In this document: in pieces, positions 16,172 through 25,466 of the stretch | How positions within the stretch are numbered: the first letter of the stretch is position 1 | How the letters are laid out: each line of letters begins with the position of its first letter | Assembly (NCBI GenBank): GCA_035463475.1 | Contig: DATHTE010000051.1 | Coordinates: 133,168 to 197,167 of the forward strand | Reading direction: 5' to 3' | DNA: 64,000 nucleotides | Source: JACPDI01 sp035463475 | GTDB taxonomy: Bacteria; Acidobacteriota; Vicinamibacteria; Vicinamibacterales; 2-12-FULL-66-21 | Position numbers and translations under genes: made by a program | The notes under the pieces: model-generated | Database searches by the model: none | The model's input: the letters and a program-made list of their open reading frames with translations, nothing else | Told to the model about the DNA's origin: nothing

Positions 16172-17821
16172 ATGCTTCTGTTGAGGTTTGGCGGGGGGTG
16201 TCTGTCCGCGCTCGTGCTTGTCGCGGCGAGCGCGGCCGAGGCCGGCATCGACAGGAGGGTTCCGCCGGGGGGCGACCTGCAACAGGCGCTCAACGAGGCG
16301 CGGAGCGGCGACCGGATCCTCCTGGAGCCCGGAGCGACATACGTCGGCAATTTTGTCCTGCCCGTTCGCGACGGCACAGAGTTCATTGTCGTCACGACCG
16401 ATCCCGCCGCGCCGGACCTGCCGGCGCCTGGCACGCGCGTCGGGCCGGAACACTCCGGCCGTCTCGCCCGGATCCAGTCACCCAACGCCGACCCGGCGCT
16501 CCGCACGGCGCCGCGGGCGCACCACTGGCGCCTCCAGCTCGTCGAGTTCCAGGGCGCGAGCAGTTCCGACGTCATCCTGCTCGGCGATGGTGGCTCGGCC
16601 CAACGCAGCGCGGCCGACGTCCCGTATGACCTTGTCATCGACCGCTGCTACATCCACGGCGATTCGGCCCTGCTCACCAAGCGCGGCATTGCGCTGAACA
16701 GCGCGCGCACGACGATCGTCGGCTCCTACATTTCTGAGATCGCGAGGCCCGGACAGGACTCGCAGGCGATTGCCGGCTGGAACGGGCCGGGGCCCTTCCT
16801 GATCGAGAACAATTACCTCGAGGCCGCGGCAGAGAACTTCCTCCTCGGAGGGGCCGTGCCCGCCATCAGCGGGCTCGTTCCATCCGACGTGACGTTCCGG
16901 CGCAACCACGTCCGGAAACCGCTCGCGTGGCGCGAGCGAAAACTGAACGTGAAGAACCTTTTCGAGCTGAAAAACGCGCGCCGCGTGCTCGTGGAGTTCA
17001 ATCTGTTCGAGTACAACTGGGAGGCCGGGCAGAGCGGCTTCGCGATCGTCCTGACCCCGCGCGGCGAGCGCGGTCGCGCGCCGTGGGCGACCGTCGAGGA
17101 CGTCACCTTCAGGTACAACGTCGTCCGGCACACCGCGAGCGCGGTCAACCTGCTCGGGCGGGACGACGAGGGGCCGAGCGGGCAACTGCGGCGCCTCAAG
17201 ATCGTCCACAACCTCTTTTACGACGTGAACGATGACCGATGGGGGGGCGCGGGCATGTTCCTCCAGGTCGGCGACGGCCCGGCGGACATCGTCGTCGAGC
17301 ACAACACCGTGCTTCACACCGGCACCGTCGTGTCCGCGTACGGCGGGTCGAGGAGCAACCCGCTGCCTATTGTCAATTTCGTGTACCGCGACAATCTTGC
17401 CCGGCACAACCGCTACGGCGTTCACGGCGCCTCCCGCGCCGTCGGGAACGACACGCTGGATGTGTTCTTTCCCGCCGCGGTGTTCATCGGGAACGTTCTC
17501 GCGGGGGGCAAGGCATCGCTGTATCCGCCGGACAACTTCTTTCCCAGTGTCGAGGAGTTCGAGCAGCAGTTCATGGACACGTCGGATGGGAACTTCCAGC
17601 TGAAGCGCGACAGCAGTTTCCGCGCCCGCGCCTCGGACGGAGGGGACCTTGGTGCTGACGTTGAGAAGATCCGCTCGGGGGCTCCCGAGGAGGCAAAGGG
17701 CCGCGACCGCGATCGCGGCCCGCGCCGCCGCGTGCCGGGGTCGCCAGGCGCCATGGCGCCGGCGGCGGTCGCGCTGGTTGCCGGCGCGGCCCTGCTCGCA
17801 CGCGCGGCCCGGGCTTTCTGA
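16172..17821 (+). CDS. Secreted right-handed beta-helix protein with hydrophobic C-terminal tail
   Basis: 549 residues from ATG at 16172 (GTG at 16163 also in frame). The signal peptide covers LLLRFGGGCLSALVLVAASA. The body is a right-handed parallel beta-helix closely similar to the protein at 11620-13542: shared blocks include RTAPRAHHWRLQLVEF, KRGIALNS, GQDSQAIAGWNGPGPFLIE and FEYNWEAGQSGFAIVLTPR. It lacks the FN3-like insertion; LAWRERKLNVKNLFELKNA is continuous. The C-terminus adds an Arg-rich linker (RDRDRGPRRRVPGSPG) and a hydrophobic helix with a basic end (AVALVAGAALLARAARAF), like a sorting or anchor tail, but without a Pro-Glu-Pro motif. Enzymatic residues were not identified. I infer an envelope protein acting on or binding surface polysaccharide, co-regulated with the EPS genes. 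Confidence 0.86.
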   Translation: MLLLRFGGGCLSALVLVAASAAEAGIDRRVPPGGDLQQALNEARSGDRILLEPGATYVGNFVLPVRDGTEFIVVTTDPAAPDLPAPGTRVGPEHSGRLARIQSPNADPALRTAPRAHHWRLQLVEFQGASSSDVILLGDGGSAQRSAADVPYDLVIDRCYIHGDSALLTKRGIALNSARTTIVGSYISEIARPGQDSQAIAGWNGPGPFLIENNYLEAAAENFLLGGAVPAISGLVPSDVTFRRNHVRKPLAWRERKLNVKNLFELKNARRVLVEFNLFEYNWEAGQSGFAIVLTPRGERGRAPWATVEDVTFRYNVVRHTASAVNLLGRDDEGPSGQLRRLKIVHNLFYDVNDDRWGGAGMFLQVGDGPADIVVEHNTVLHTGTVVSAYGGSRSNPLPIVNFVYRDNLARHNRYGVHGASRAVGNDTLDVFFPAAVFIGNVLAGGKASLYPPDNFFPSVEEFEQQFMDTSDGNFQLKRDSSFRARASDGGDLGADVEKIRSGAPEEAKGRDRDRGPRRRVPGSPGAMAPAAVALVAGAALLARAARAF

Positions 17822-17823
17822 TA

Positions 17824-17878
17824 CCTGAACCCCCTAAACCCTGAACCTAAGCCCCCTAACCCTGAGCCCTGAACCCTG
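17824..17878. repeat. Degenerate CCCTGAA/CCCTAA heptamer array
   Basis: Seven or so iterations of a 7-8 base unit (CCTGAACC, CCCTAAACC, CTGAACC, CCCTAACC, CTGAGCC, CTGAACC) fill the space after the beta-helix stop. The same unit recurs at the 3' end of hisS (32902-32928) and at 60331-60352. The rest of the gap to 17998 shows nothing I recognise. Confidence 0.75.
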
Positions 17879-17998
17879 CCCGGACGCCCGTTGGGGTGTG
17901 CGCGGCGCCCATTCACCCCCCGGATCCGCCCAAACGGCCGAAAGATGCGCACAATTGCGCGGAGCTCCCAGTATTCTGGGGCCAGCCTGGGGAGGCCT

Positions 17999-20089
<2,091 letters not shown>

Positions 20090-20132
20090 GTCGGGCGGCT
20101 CCGCATCTCGCATTCGTGGGCTCGGGTAAACT

Positions 20133-20170
20133 AGGCCGGCCGGGGGTCACCCCCGCCGGCCTTTGTTCTT
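20133..20170 (+). terminator. Strong intrinsic terminator after the radical-SAM gene
   Basis: AGGCCGGC pairs with GCCGGCCT, and inside it GGGGGT pairs with ACCCCC, giving a near-perfect 13-14 bp GC-rich stem with a tiny loop, followed by TTTGTTCTT. It is 44 bases past the stop codon. Confidence 0.88.
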
Positions 20171-20222
20171 GTACGGCAGGCCCGGGTCAGGGCAGGGCCT
20201 GCGCTGCACCTGTGGAGCCCGT

Positions 20223-20513
20223 ATGGGCGGCGAAGCCATCATCGCGAAGCAGAACCGTTACATGCGGAAGTTCCGTGAACGCCGCGCCGTTTCCGGGGAC
20301 AGCGCGGTGACCCTGGCGGAGCTCGGCCAGCGCGATTCCTGGGTGTTCCGCGGCCTCGTCAAACGCGGCGTCATCCACAATGCCGGAGCGGACCGGTTCT
20401 ACCTGGATCAACAGGCCGCGGACGCGTTCGTCGAGCGGCGGCGCCAGGTGTTCGTGTGGTCGCTCGCCGCGCTGGTGATCGTCGCCCTCGTCATCGCGCT
20501 CGCGGCAAGGTGA
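20223..20513 (+). CDS. Hypothetical small protein with C-terminal membrane anchor
   Basis: 96 residues from the ATG at 20223, with GGAG about 10 bases upstream. The first ~70 residues are basic and polar (KQNRYMRKFRERRAV, then VTLAELGQRDSWVFRGLVKRGVI) and read like a small winged-helix-type segment: 'GDSAVTLAELG..DSWVFRGLVKRGVI...GADRFYLDQQAA'. The last ~22 residues are one membrane helix (VWSLAALVIVALVIALAAR), so it is tail-anchored with the basic domain in the cytoplasm. I do not recognise the family. It stands between the radical-SAM terminator and the NADP oxidoreductase gene, 40 bases apart, and may be co-transcribed with the latter. Confidence 0.65.
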   Translation: MGGEAIIAKQNRYMRKFRERRAVSGDSAVTLAELGQRDSWVFRGLVKRGVIHNAGADRFYLDQQAADAFVERRRQVFVWSLAALVIVALVIALAAR

Positions 20514-20555
20514 CTGGTTGCCTCGCGCTCGACTCATGATCGGAGCGAACTTGAC

Positions 20556-21197
20556 ATGCGAATAGGCATCCTGGGCAGCGGCGTTGTTGGCCGCGCCCTC
20601 GGGACCGCGTTCGCCGCGTGCGGGCACGAGGTGAAGCTCGGGTCGCGCGACGCGAACAACCCCAAGGTCCGGGAGTGGGTCTCCAAGGGAGGGGTCCACG
20701 CTTCGGGCGGCACTTTCGAGGATGTCGCGAAGTTCGGCGACGTCATCGTCTTGGCGACGGCGTGGACCGGTACCGAGAACGCGCTGCGTCTCGCGGGCAT
20801 CCAGAACCTTGGCCGCAAGGTCCTCATCGACGCCACCAACCCGCTCGACTTTTCAACCAACCCGCCGCGCCTGTCCGTCGGCTGGAACGACTCGGCCGGC
20901 GAGCAGGTCCAGCGCTGGGCGCCGACGGCTCGCGTCGTGAAGGCGTTCAACACGATCGGCAGCGCGCACATGTTTCGCCCCGATTTCCCGGGCGGTCCGC
21001 CGGACATGTTCATCTGCGGTAACGACGCGTCCGCGAAGGCCACCGTGTCGCAGATCCTCAACGAATTCGGCTGGGAGGTCATCGACCTGGGAGGCGTCGA
21101 GGCGGCCCGGTATCTCGAGCCGCTCGCGATGGTGTGGATCGCGCACGGCGTCCGGTCGCAGTCGTGGAACCATGCGTTCCGGCTCCTCAGGAAGTAG
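20556..21197 (+). CDS. NAD(P)-binding oxidoreductase of the F420-dependent-reductase family
   Basis: 213 residues. An N-terminal Rossmann motif (MRIGILGSGVVGRALGTAFAACGHEV) with GSRD at the 2'-phosphate-binding position (KLGSRDANNPKVREW) suggests NADP(H). Downstream are VLIDATNPLDFS, VKAFNTIGS and LEPLAMVWI, the pattern of NPD/FNO-like 'coenzyme F420-dependent NADP oxidoreductase' proteins. Whether this organism uses F420 is unknown; many bacterial members work without it. The start follows closely on the small membrane-protein gene, and the htrA-like gene begins 12 bases after its stop, so these three may form one unit. Confidence 0.85.
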   Translation: MRIGILGSGVVGRALGTAFAACGHEVKLGSRDANNPKVREWVSKGGVHASGGTFEDVAKFGDVIVLATAWTGTENALRLAGIQNLGRKVLIDATNPLDFSTNPPRLSVGWNDSAGEQVQRWAPTARVVKAFNTIGSAHMFRPDFPGGPPDMFICGNDASAKATVSQILNEFGWEVIDLGGVEAARYLEPLAMVWIAHGVRSQSWNHAFRLLRK

Positions 21198-21208
21198 GCG
21201 CCGCACCA

Positions 21209-22621
21209 ATGCATCGCCGTGGTCTCGTCGTGGTCGCCCTCCTGTCGGTCGCGGCGTCCCCTCCCGCGCTCGCGCAGGAGGCGCCGTCGCTCGCCAGTCT
21301 CAGCCGGTCACTCCAGCAACTCGCCGACAAAGTGAGCCCGTCGGTCGTGCAGATCTTCGCGGCGGCCTATGCGCTTCCGGATGACGAAAGCGACCGCGGG
21401 TCGCTGCTGACGACGCAGCGGACGGCGGGGTCGGGAGTGATCCTGGATCCCGACGGCTACATCGTCACCAATGCGCACGTGGTGAGCGGCGCGATCCGCG
21501 TGCAGGTCGAGATCCCGGTGCGCAGTGGCGGCGGTGCCGGCCCGCCTGGGCGATCCGTGCTCAGGCCCCGTGGCCGCGTCGTGGGTGCGCAGGTGGTCGC
21601 GATCGACGAGGAAACCGACCTGGCGGTCCTGAAAGTGGAGGAGAAGGGGCTGCCCGCGCTGCCGATCGGCGACTCGGACACGCTCAGGCCGGGTCAGCTG
21701 GTGATGGCGTTCGGCAGCCCGCTGGGGCTGGAGGCGTCGGTGTCGATGGGGGTGGTCAGCGCGGTGGCGCGCCAGCTCGAGCCCGAGGACCCGATGATCT
21801 ACATCCAGACCGACGCGCCCATCAACCCGGGCAGCAGCGGCGGACCGCTCGTGGACGCCGATGGCCGGCTCGTGGGGATCAACACGCTCATCTACTCGCA
21901 GTCGGGCGGGAACGAGGGCATCGGCTTCGCGGCGCCGAGCAACATCGTCCGCAACGTGTTCGACCAGGTGCGCGCCACGGGGCGTGTACGGCGCGGCGAG
22001 ATCGGCGTGCTCGCCCAGACGATCACGCCGCTGATGGCGCGCGGGCTGGCGCTGCCGCAGGACTGGGGCGTCATCATCGCCGACGTCGATCCCGATGGCC
22101 CCGGCGCACGCGCGGGGGTGCAGACCGGCGACATCGTCCTCTCGCTCGACGGGAAGGTGATGGAGAACGGGCGCCAGTTCCGGGTGAACTTCTACGCGAG
22201 AGGTGTCGGATCGACGGTGACGCTGCAGCTGCTTCGCGGCGAACGCCGCCTCACGGTGCGCGTGCCGGTCGCCGAGCGCGCCGACGACCCGATGCGCTTT
22301 GCCGCGCTCGTCCGGCCCGAGGAACACCTCGTGCCGAGGCTCGGGCTCCTCGGCCTGAACCTCGACGAGCGGATCGCGCAAATGCTGCCGGAGCTGTTGA
22401 AGAACGACGGCGTGGTGGTCGCGGCAATCGCTGCCGACGCGCCCGTGTCGCGGCAGGGTGCGCTGCGCCCCGGAGACGTCATACACGCGCTCAACGGCCG
22501 GCCGGTGGCGAGCCTGTCAGACCTGCGCGCCGCGCTGGCGGCGCTGAAGCCGGGCGACGCGGCCGTGCTGCAGGTCGAGCGGGATGGGAGATTGATGTTC
22601 CTGGCGTTTGCGATTGAATAA
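21209..22621 (+). CDS. HtrA/Deg-type periplasmic serine protease with two PDZ domains
   Basis: 470 residues from ATG at 21209. The signal peptide is HRRGLVVVALLSVAASPPAL, then AQE. The trypsin-like domain has the full triad: His90 (IVTNAHVVSG), Asp137 (DEETDLAVLKV), Ser210 (INPGSSGGPL). A first PDZ domain follows at ~275-365 (VIIADVDPDGPGARAGVQTGD) and a second at ~385-470 (VVVAAIAADAPVSRQGALRPGD, then HALNGRPVASLSDLRAAL). A 20-residue Arg/Gly/Pro-rich loop (~105-125) interrupts the usual LA-loop region. It should degrade or refold damaged envelope proteins. It is followed directly by a repeat hairpin that doubles as a terminator. Confidence 0.93.
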   Translation: MHRRGLVVVALLSVAASPPALAQEAPSLASLSRSLQQLADKVSPSVVQIFAAAYALPDDESDRGSLLTTQRTAGSGVILDPDGYIVTNAHVVSGAIRVQVEIPVRSGGGAGPPGRSVLRPRGRVVGAQVVAIDEETDLAVLKVEEKGLPALPIGDSDTLRPGQLVMAFGSPLGLEASVSMGVVSAVARQLEPEDPMIYIQTDAPINPGSSGGPLVDADGRLVGINTLIYSQSGGNEGIGFAAPSNIVRNVFDQVRATGRVRRGEIGVLAQTITPLMARGLALPQDWGVIIADVDPDGPGARAGVQTGDIVLSLDGKVMENGRQFRVNFYARGVGSTVTLQLLRGERRLTVRVPVAERADDPMRFAALVRPEEHLVPRLGLLGLNLDERIAQMLPELLKNDGVVVAAIAADAPVSRQGALRPGDVIHALNGRPVASLSDLRAALAALKPGDAAVLQVERDGRLMFLAFAIE

Positions 22622-22672
22622 GGGGGACAGTCACGCTTATCTCACGGACCGGTGACAAGTGTGACTGTCCCC
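22622..22672. repeat. GGGGACAGTCAC palindromic repeat between convergent genes
   Basis: GGGGACAGTCAC (22623-22634) pairs perfectly over 12 bases with GTGACTGTCCCC (22661-22672). It begins at the stop codon of the htrA-like gene and ends 5 bases before the stop of the convergent methyltransferase gene, so it can act as a bidirectional terminator. The type resembles REP elements mobilised by RAYT transposases, none of which is in the window. Confidence 0.85.
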
Positions 22673-22676
22673 GTCG

Positions 22677-23462
22677 TCACTTCTGCAGATCGATCACGCG
22701 GATCGCCGCGTAGGTCTCGAGGAACGGAAAGCGATCGAGCGCGCGGCGGTCACTGCGGTATGCGGCGCGCCGCCGATCCTCGGAGACCGGCAGCACGTGC
22801 GCCAGGCGGACGTGCGGCAGCGAGAACGCGCGCGACCGCATGCGGCTGAACCGCCGGCCGAATCCGGTCAACTCCGCGTCGGTGAGCGGGCGCTCGAAGG
22901 GAGATACGTCGGGCGCCCGGTACGGAATCAGCCGCCTGGCGGCGCGCATGACGCGCGAGTTGCGCACCGGTTCCTGGAAGATCGCCCGGCCGCCCGGCCG
23001 CAGCACGCGGTGCGTTTCTCTCGAGGCAAGATCCAGGTCCAGATGGTGGAGGATCGCGGCGCCGAAGACGACGTCCACGCTGCCGTCAGGCACCGGGAGA
23101 TCGTGCGCGCTGCAGACCATGAATCGCACGGCATGCCCCAGGCGGTTCGCGGCGAGCCGTTCGGCCGCGATGCGCACGAGCGACTCCGAGATATCGAAGG
23201 CATACACGCGTGCCCCGCGGTGCGCGAGCATCAGGGAGTTCATCCCGGAACCGCAGCCGAAATCGACCACCACCTTGCCGCGCGCGTCCCCAAGCAGGTG
23301 GAACGCGTACTCGAGGGGGTACGGGGTGTCCGCCGGCGGATTCAGGTACCGACGGACGTTCTTCTCGCTCGTGACGAGCGACCCGGTACGGGTGTGGGTC
23401 GCCTCGAACGTGCTGCGGACGATTTCCGCCTTTTCCCGCTCGCGAAGCACGGCTTGTGACAT
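22677..23462 (-). CDS. SAM-dependent class I methyltransferase
   Basis: 261 residues. Methyltransf_11/25 core: motif I VVDFGCGSGMNSLMLA, the acidic end of strand 2 in VYAFDISESLVRIA, then CSAHDLPVPDGSVDVVFGAAILHHL and VLRPGGRAIFQEP. An N-terminal extension (~65 residues, with VRRYLNPPADTPYPLEYAFHLLGD) is typical of methyltransferases acting on small molecules or glycans. The C-terminal ~75 residues carry RLIPYRAPDVSPFERPLTDAEL, similar to enzymes in sugar or quinone modification, but the substrate cannot be told. It is monocistronic, read away from the ABC-exporter remnant. Confidence 0.85.
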   Translation of the reverse strand: MSQAVLREREKAEIVRSTFEATHTRTGSLVTSEKNVRRYLNPPADTPYPLEYAFHLLGDARGKVVVDFGCGSGMNSLMLAHRGARVYAFDISESLVRIAAERLAANRLGHAVRFMVCSAHDLPVPDGSVDVVFGAAILHHLDLDLASRETHRVLRPGGRAIFQEPVRNSRVMRAARRLIPYRAPDVSPFERPLTDAELTGFGRRFSRMRSRAFSLPHVRLAHVLPVSEDRRRAAYRSDRRALDRFPFLETYAAIRVIDLQK

Positions 23463-23549
23463 CGGCTCTTACCTCATCCCTGAGCCGTGACACGGATGCA
23501 ACGGCAGTGCCGGCTCAACGCCGACCGTCGAGCGCGACGATCTCCCTAA

Positions 23550-23640
23550 TCAGCCCCTCAACTGCCGCCCGGTCAGGTGGAGGAACACCTGCTCGAGCGT
23601 CGGGCGCTCCACGTGAAATCCTCTGAGCGCGCCCCCTCGC
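23550..23640 (-). pseudogene. C-terminal fragment of an ABC transporter ATPase
   Basis: The minus strand encodes GFHVERPTLEQVFLHLTGR followed by QLRG and a stop. This is the typical end of DrrA-type ABC-2 exporter ATPases ('..VERPTLEDVFL.LTGR.LR'). The upstream continuation is lost: beyond 23640 the same strand no longer matches such a protein. It lies just upstream of the intact exporter genes (23763-25462) and their orientation matches. Confidence 0.72.
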
Positions 23641-23727
23641 GTCGCCATCGTGGATCGGGGCCGCGTGCTGGCGCTGGGCGGCGGGAGCAGGTTCAGGCGC
23701 CGCTTCAGGGACAGTCACCGTTAATCC
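23639..23727 (+). pseudogene. Inverted fragment of the same kind of ABC ATPase
   Basis: The plus strand encodes RVAIVDRGRVLALGGG, the segment that in ABC-2 exporter ATPases follows the H-loop ('..CDRVAIVDRGRVLALGTP..'). It then runs into unrelated residues and a stop within the repeat at 23708. It is adjacent to, but on the opposite strand from, the C-terminal fragment at 23550-23640, so an internal inversion probably split the old gene. Confidence 0.5.
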
Positions 23728-23758
23728 CATTTTGGGAAGAACGGGGACTGTCCCCGTT
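23708..23758. repeat. GGGACAGTCACCGTT palindromic repeat
   Basis: GGGACAGTCACCGTT (23708-23722) is the imperfect complement of AACGGGGACTGTCCC (23740-23754); a small stem (TCCCATTTTGGGA) lies in the loop. It sits at the end of the ABC permease gene and inside the rearranged ATPase remnant, which suggests that repeat-mediated rearrangement happened here. Confidence 0.8.
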
Positions 23759-23762
23759 TCGG

Positions 23763-24560
23763 CTAGAGGTCGCGGCGGGAGTACGCAAGAACCGCCAGCG
23801 CGCAGAAGGCCACGCCGGCGGCGGCGAGGGTCAGCACGTCGGTGCCCCACCGCGTACCCAGCCCGGAGACAATCCCGAGCGGCTGGAAGTAGTGGAACGG
23901 GGAGATCGGCCCGTACGGCCGCGCGCGAGGCCAGACGTCCGCGAGCAACGTCAGCAAGTACAGCGCGAGCGCGACGATGCCGACGCTGCCGGCGGCGGCG
24001 CCGCGGCGCCGGCTGACGCTTGCCGCAAGCAGCGACAGCGCGCCCAGCGTCCACGCCACGGCCACCAGGTTCACGGCGAGCTTGACGAGCACACGCGCCG
24101 GCAGGCCTGCTCCTGGCGGCGCGGCCCACCTGAGGGCGAGCCAGGATGCCGTCACCATCATTGCAGCAATGCCGCAGGTTGTAATGGTCAGCATGAGCGC
24201 CGAGCGCGCAACCACGCACGCGCGGCGCACCGGCCGCGCGAGCACGAGATCGACCACGCCAGACTCGACGTCCGCGGCCGGCTCGCTGGCCACAATGATC
24301 GCCAGGCCAACGAAGACCATGATCACGACAGGATGGAAGTAGCCGAACGCCACCATGCTGCCGAATGAGGAGAAGATCCCGCCCATCACTTGTTGCGCCA
24401 TGGGCGGCAACAGCGCGAGGAACTGCGAGAAGCCTTTCTGCGCCCGTACGTAGGTCGCCGCGACGACGACGAGCACTTGGAACATGACGAGCACGGCCGC
24501 GAGGGCGACGAGCAGGCCGCGCGCGCGCGCGAACGATCGACCGAGGAGCGCCAGCATCAT
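23763..24560 (-). CDS. ABC-2 type exporter permease
   Basis: 265 residues. About six membrane segments (GLLVALAAVLVMFQVLVVV, VIMVFVGLAIIVASE, MLTITTCGIAAMMVTASWL, LVKLAVNLVAVAWTLGALSL, SVGIVALALYLLTLLADV, VLTLAAAGVAFCALAVLAY). The block EPAADVESGVVDLVLARPVRR, read in two parts, is the amphipathic signature of ABC-2 permeases of the antibiotic/linear-polymer type. The start codon overlaps the stop of the ATPase gene (TGATG), so the two are coupled subunits. The substrate is unknown; this subgroup has drug and NatAB-like exporters. Confidence 0.87.
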   Translation of the reverse strand: MMLALLGRSFARARGLLVALAAVLVMFQVLVVVAATYVRAQKGFSQFLALLPPMAQQVMGGIFSSFGSMVAFGYFHPVVIMVFVGLAIIVASEPAADVESGVVDLVLARPVRRACVVARSALMLTITTCGIAAMMVTASWLALRWAAPPGAGLPARVLVKLAVNLVAVAWTLGALSLLAASVSRRRGAAAGSVGIVALALYLLTLLADVWPRARPYGPISPFHYFQPLGIVSGLGTRWGTDVLTLAAAGVAFCALAVLAYSRRDL

Positions 24561-25462
24561 CAGCGGCGCCCCTCGTAGAGGCCCAGGATGTAGTCCTCGA
24601 GCCGAAAGCTCTCCGCCTGGATGTCGGCCACCATCGCCATGTCGAGGCGGGCGAGCAATGCCCCCAGCTCGCCTCGCACCTCGAGCCGCCACTCGTGATC
24701 CGACGCATCGAGCACGGTGACCCCGTCGAGCACCGGAGGCGCGGCGGCGGCGGTCCGGAACGCGATCCGGACGCGGCGCGGGAACTCGCGACGGATCTCT
24801 TCGATGCTGGCCACCTTGACGAGCTGGCCGGCGGCCACGAGCGCGATCCGGTCGCACAGGCGCTCCACCTCGGAAAGCACGTGTGACGACAGGAAGATCG
24901 TGTGTCCCGCGGCGCGCAGTTCGCTCATCGTCTGGCAGAACGCCTCGATCATCAGCGGGTCGAGCCCCGCCGTGGGCTCGTCGAGCACCATCACCGGGGC
25001 GCGCCCCATCAGCGCCTGCACGAGACCGACCTTCTGCTTCATCCCGTGCGAGAGATACACGAACTTCCGATCGAGCAGCGGATCGGTCAGGTCGAAGCGG
25101 CGCTGCAGCGCGTCGATCCACGCGGGGTCCGGGGGTGACGGCTGCAGCGCGGCGAGAAAGGCCAGGAGCGCCCGCACCTGGATGTCGGGATAGACGGGCA
25201 TCTCGCCCGGCAGGTATCCGACGCTGGCGCGCGCGCGCAGGCCGTCGCGCTGGCAATCGAAACCGTTCAGAAAGGCCCGACCGCGTGTCGGGCGGAGGAG
25301 GTCGAGCAGCAGCCGGATCGTGGTGGTCTTGCCCGCGCCATTCGCGCCGAGAAAGCCGAAGATCTCGCCGCGCGCAACCTCGAGGCTCACCCCCTCGAGC
25401 GCGCGCACGCGACCAAAGCGCTTCGTGAGGTCCTGGGTGCGGATGGCGGCGTCAGAGGGCAA
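24560..25462 (-). CDS. ABC-2 exporter ATP-binding protein
   Basis: 300 residues. Walker A is GANGAGKTT, the Q-loop lies near VGYLPGEMPVYPD, the signature reads LSHGMKQKV in place of LSGGQ (a variant common in this subfamily), Walker B is MVLDEPTAGLDP, and the H-loop is IFLSSHVLSEV. A C-terminal ~90-residue accessory region ends in AESFRLEDYILGLYEGRR, the regular end of such ATPases and comparable to the fragment at 23550-23640. It pairs with the permease at 23763-24560. The moaA gene ends 4 bases before its start, so all three may be one transcript. Confidence 0.93.
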   Translation of the reverse strand: MPSDAAIRTQDLTKRFGRVRALEGVSLEVARGEIFGFLGANGAGKTTTIRLLLDLLRPTRGRAFLNGFDCQRDGLRARASVGYLPGEMPVYPDIQVRALLAFLAALQPSPPDPAWIDALQRRFDLTDPLLDRKFVYLSHGMKQKVGLVQALMGRAPVMVLDEPTAGLDPLMIEAFCQTMSELRAAGHTIFLSSHVLSEVERLCDRIALVAAGQLVKVASIEEIRREFPRRVRIAFRTAAAAPPVLDGVTVLDASDHEWRLEVRGELGALLARLDMAMVADIQAESFRLEDYILGLYEGRR

Positions 25463-25466
25463 GGCG

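Noticed and set aside
17824..17878. Heptamer array as replication origin iterons or a CRISPR array
   Set aside because: Units are degenerate, only 7-8 bases, without spacers, DnaA boxes or nearby replication genes.
23515..24708. A 397-codon minus-strand frame across the ABC remnant and permease
   Set aside because: Composition is shadow-like over the permease; only the short segment 23550-23640 in another frame has recognisable protein similarity.
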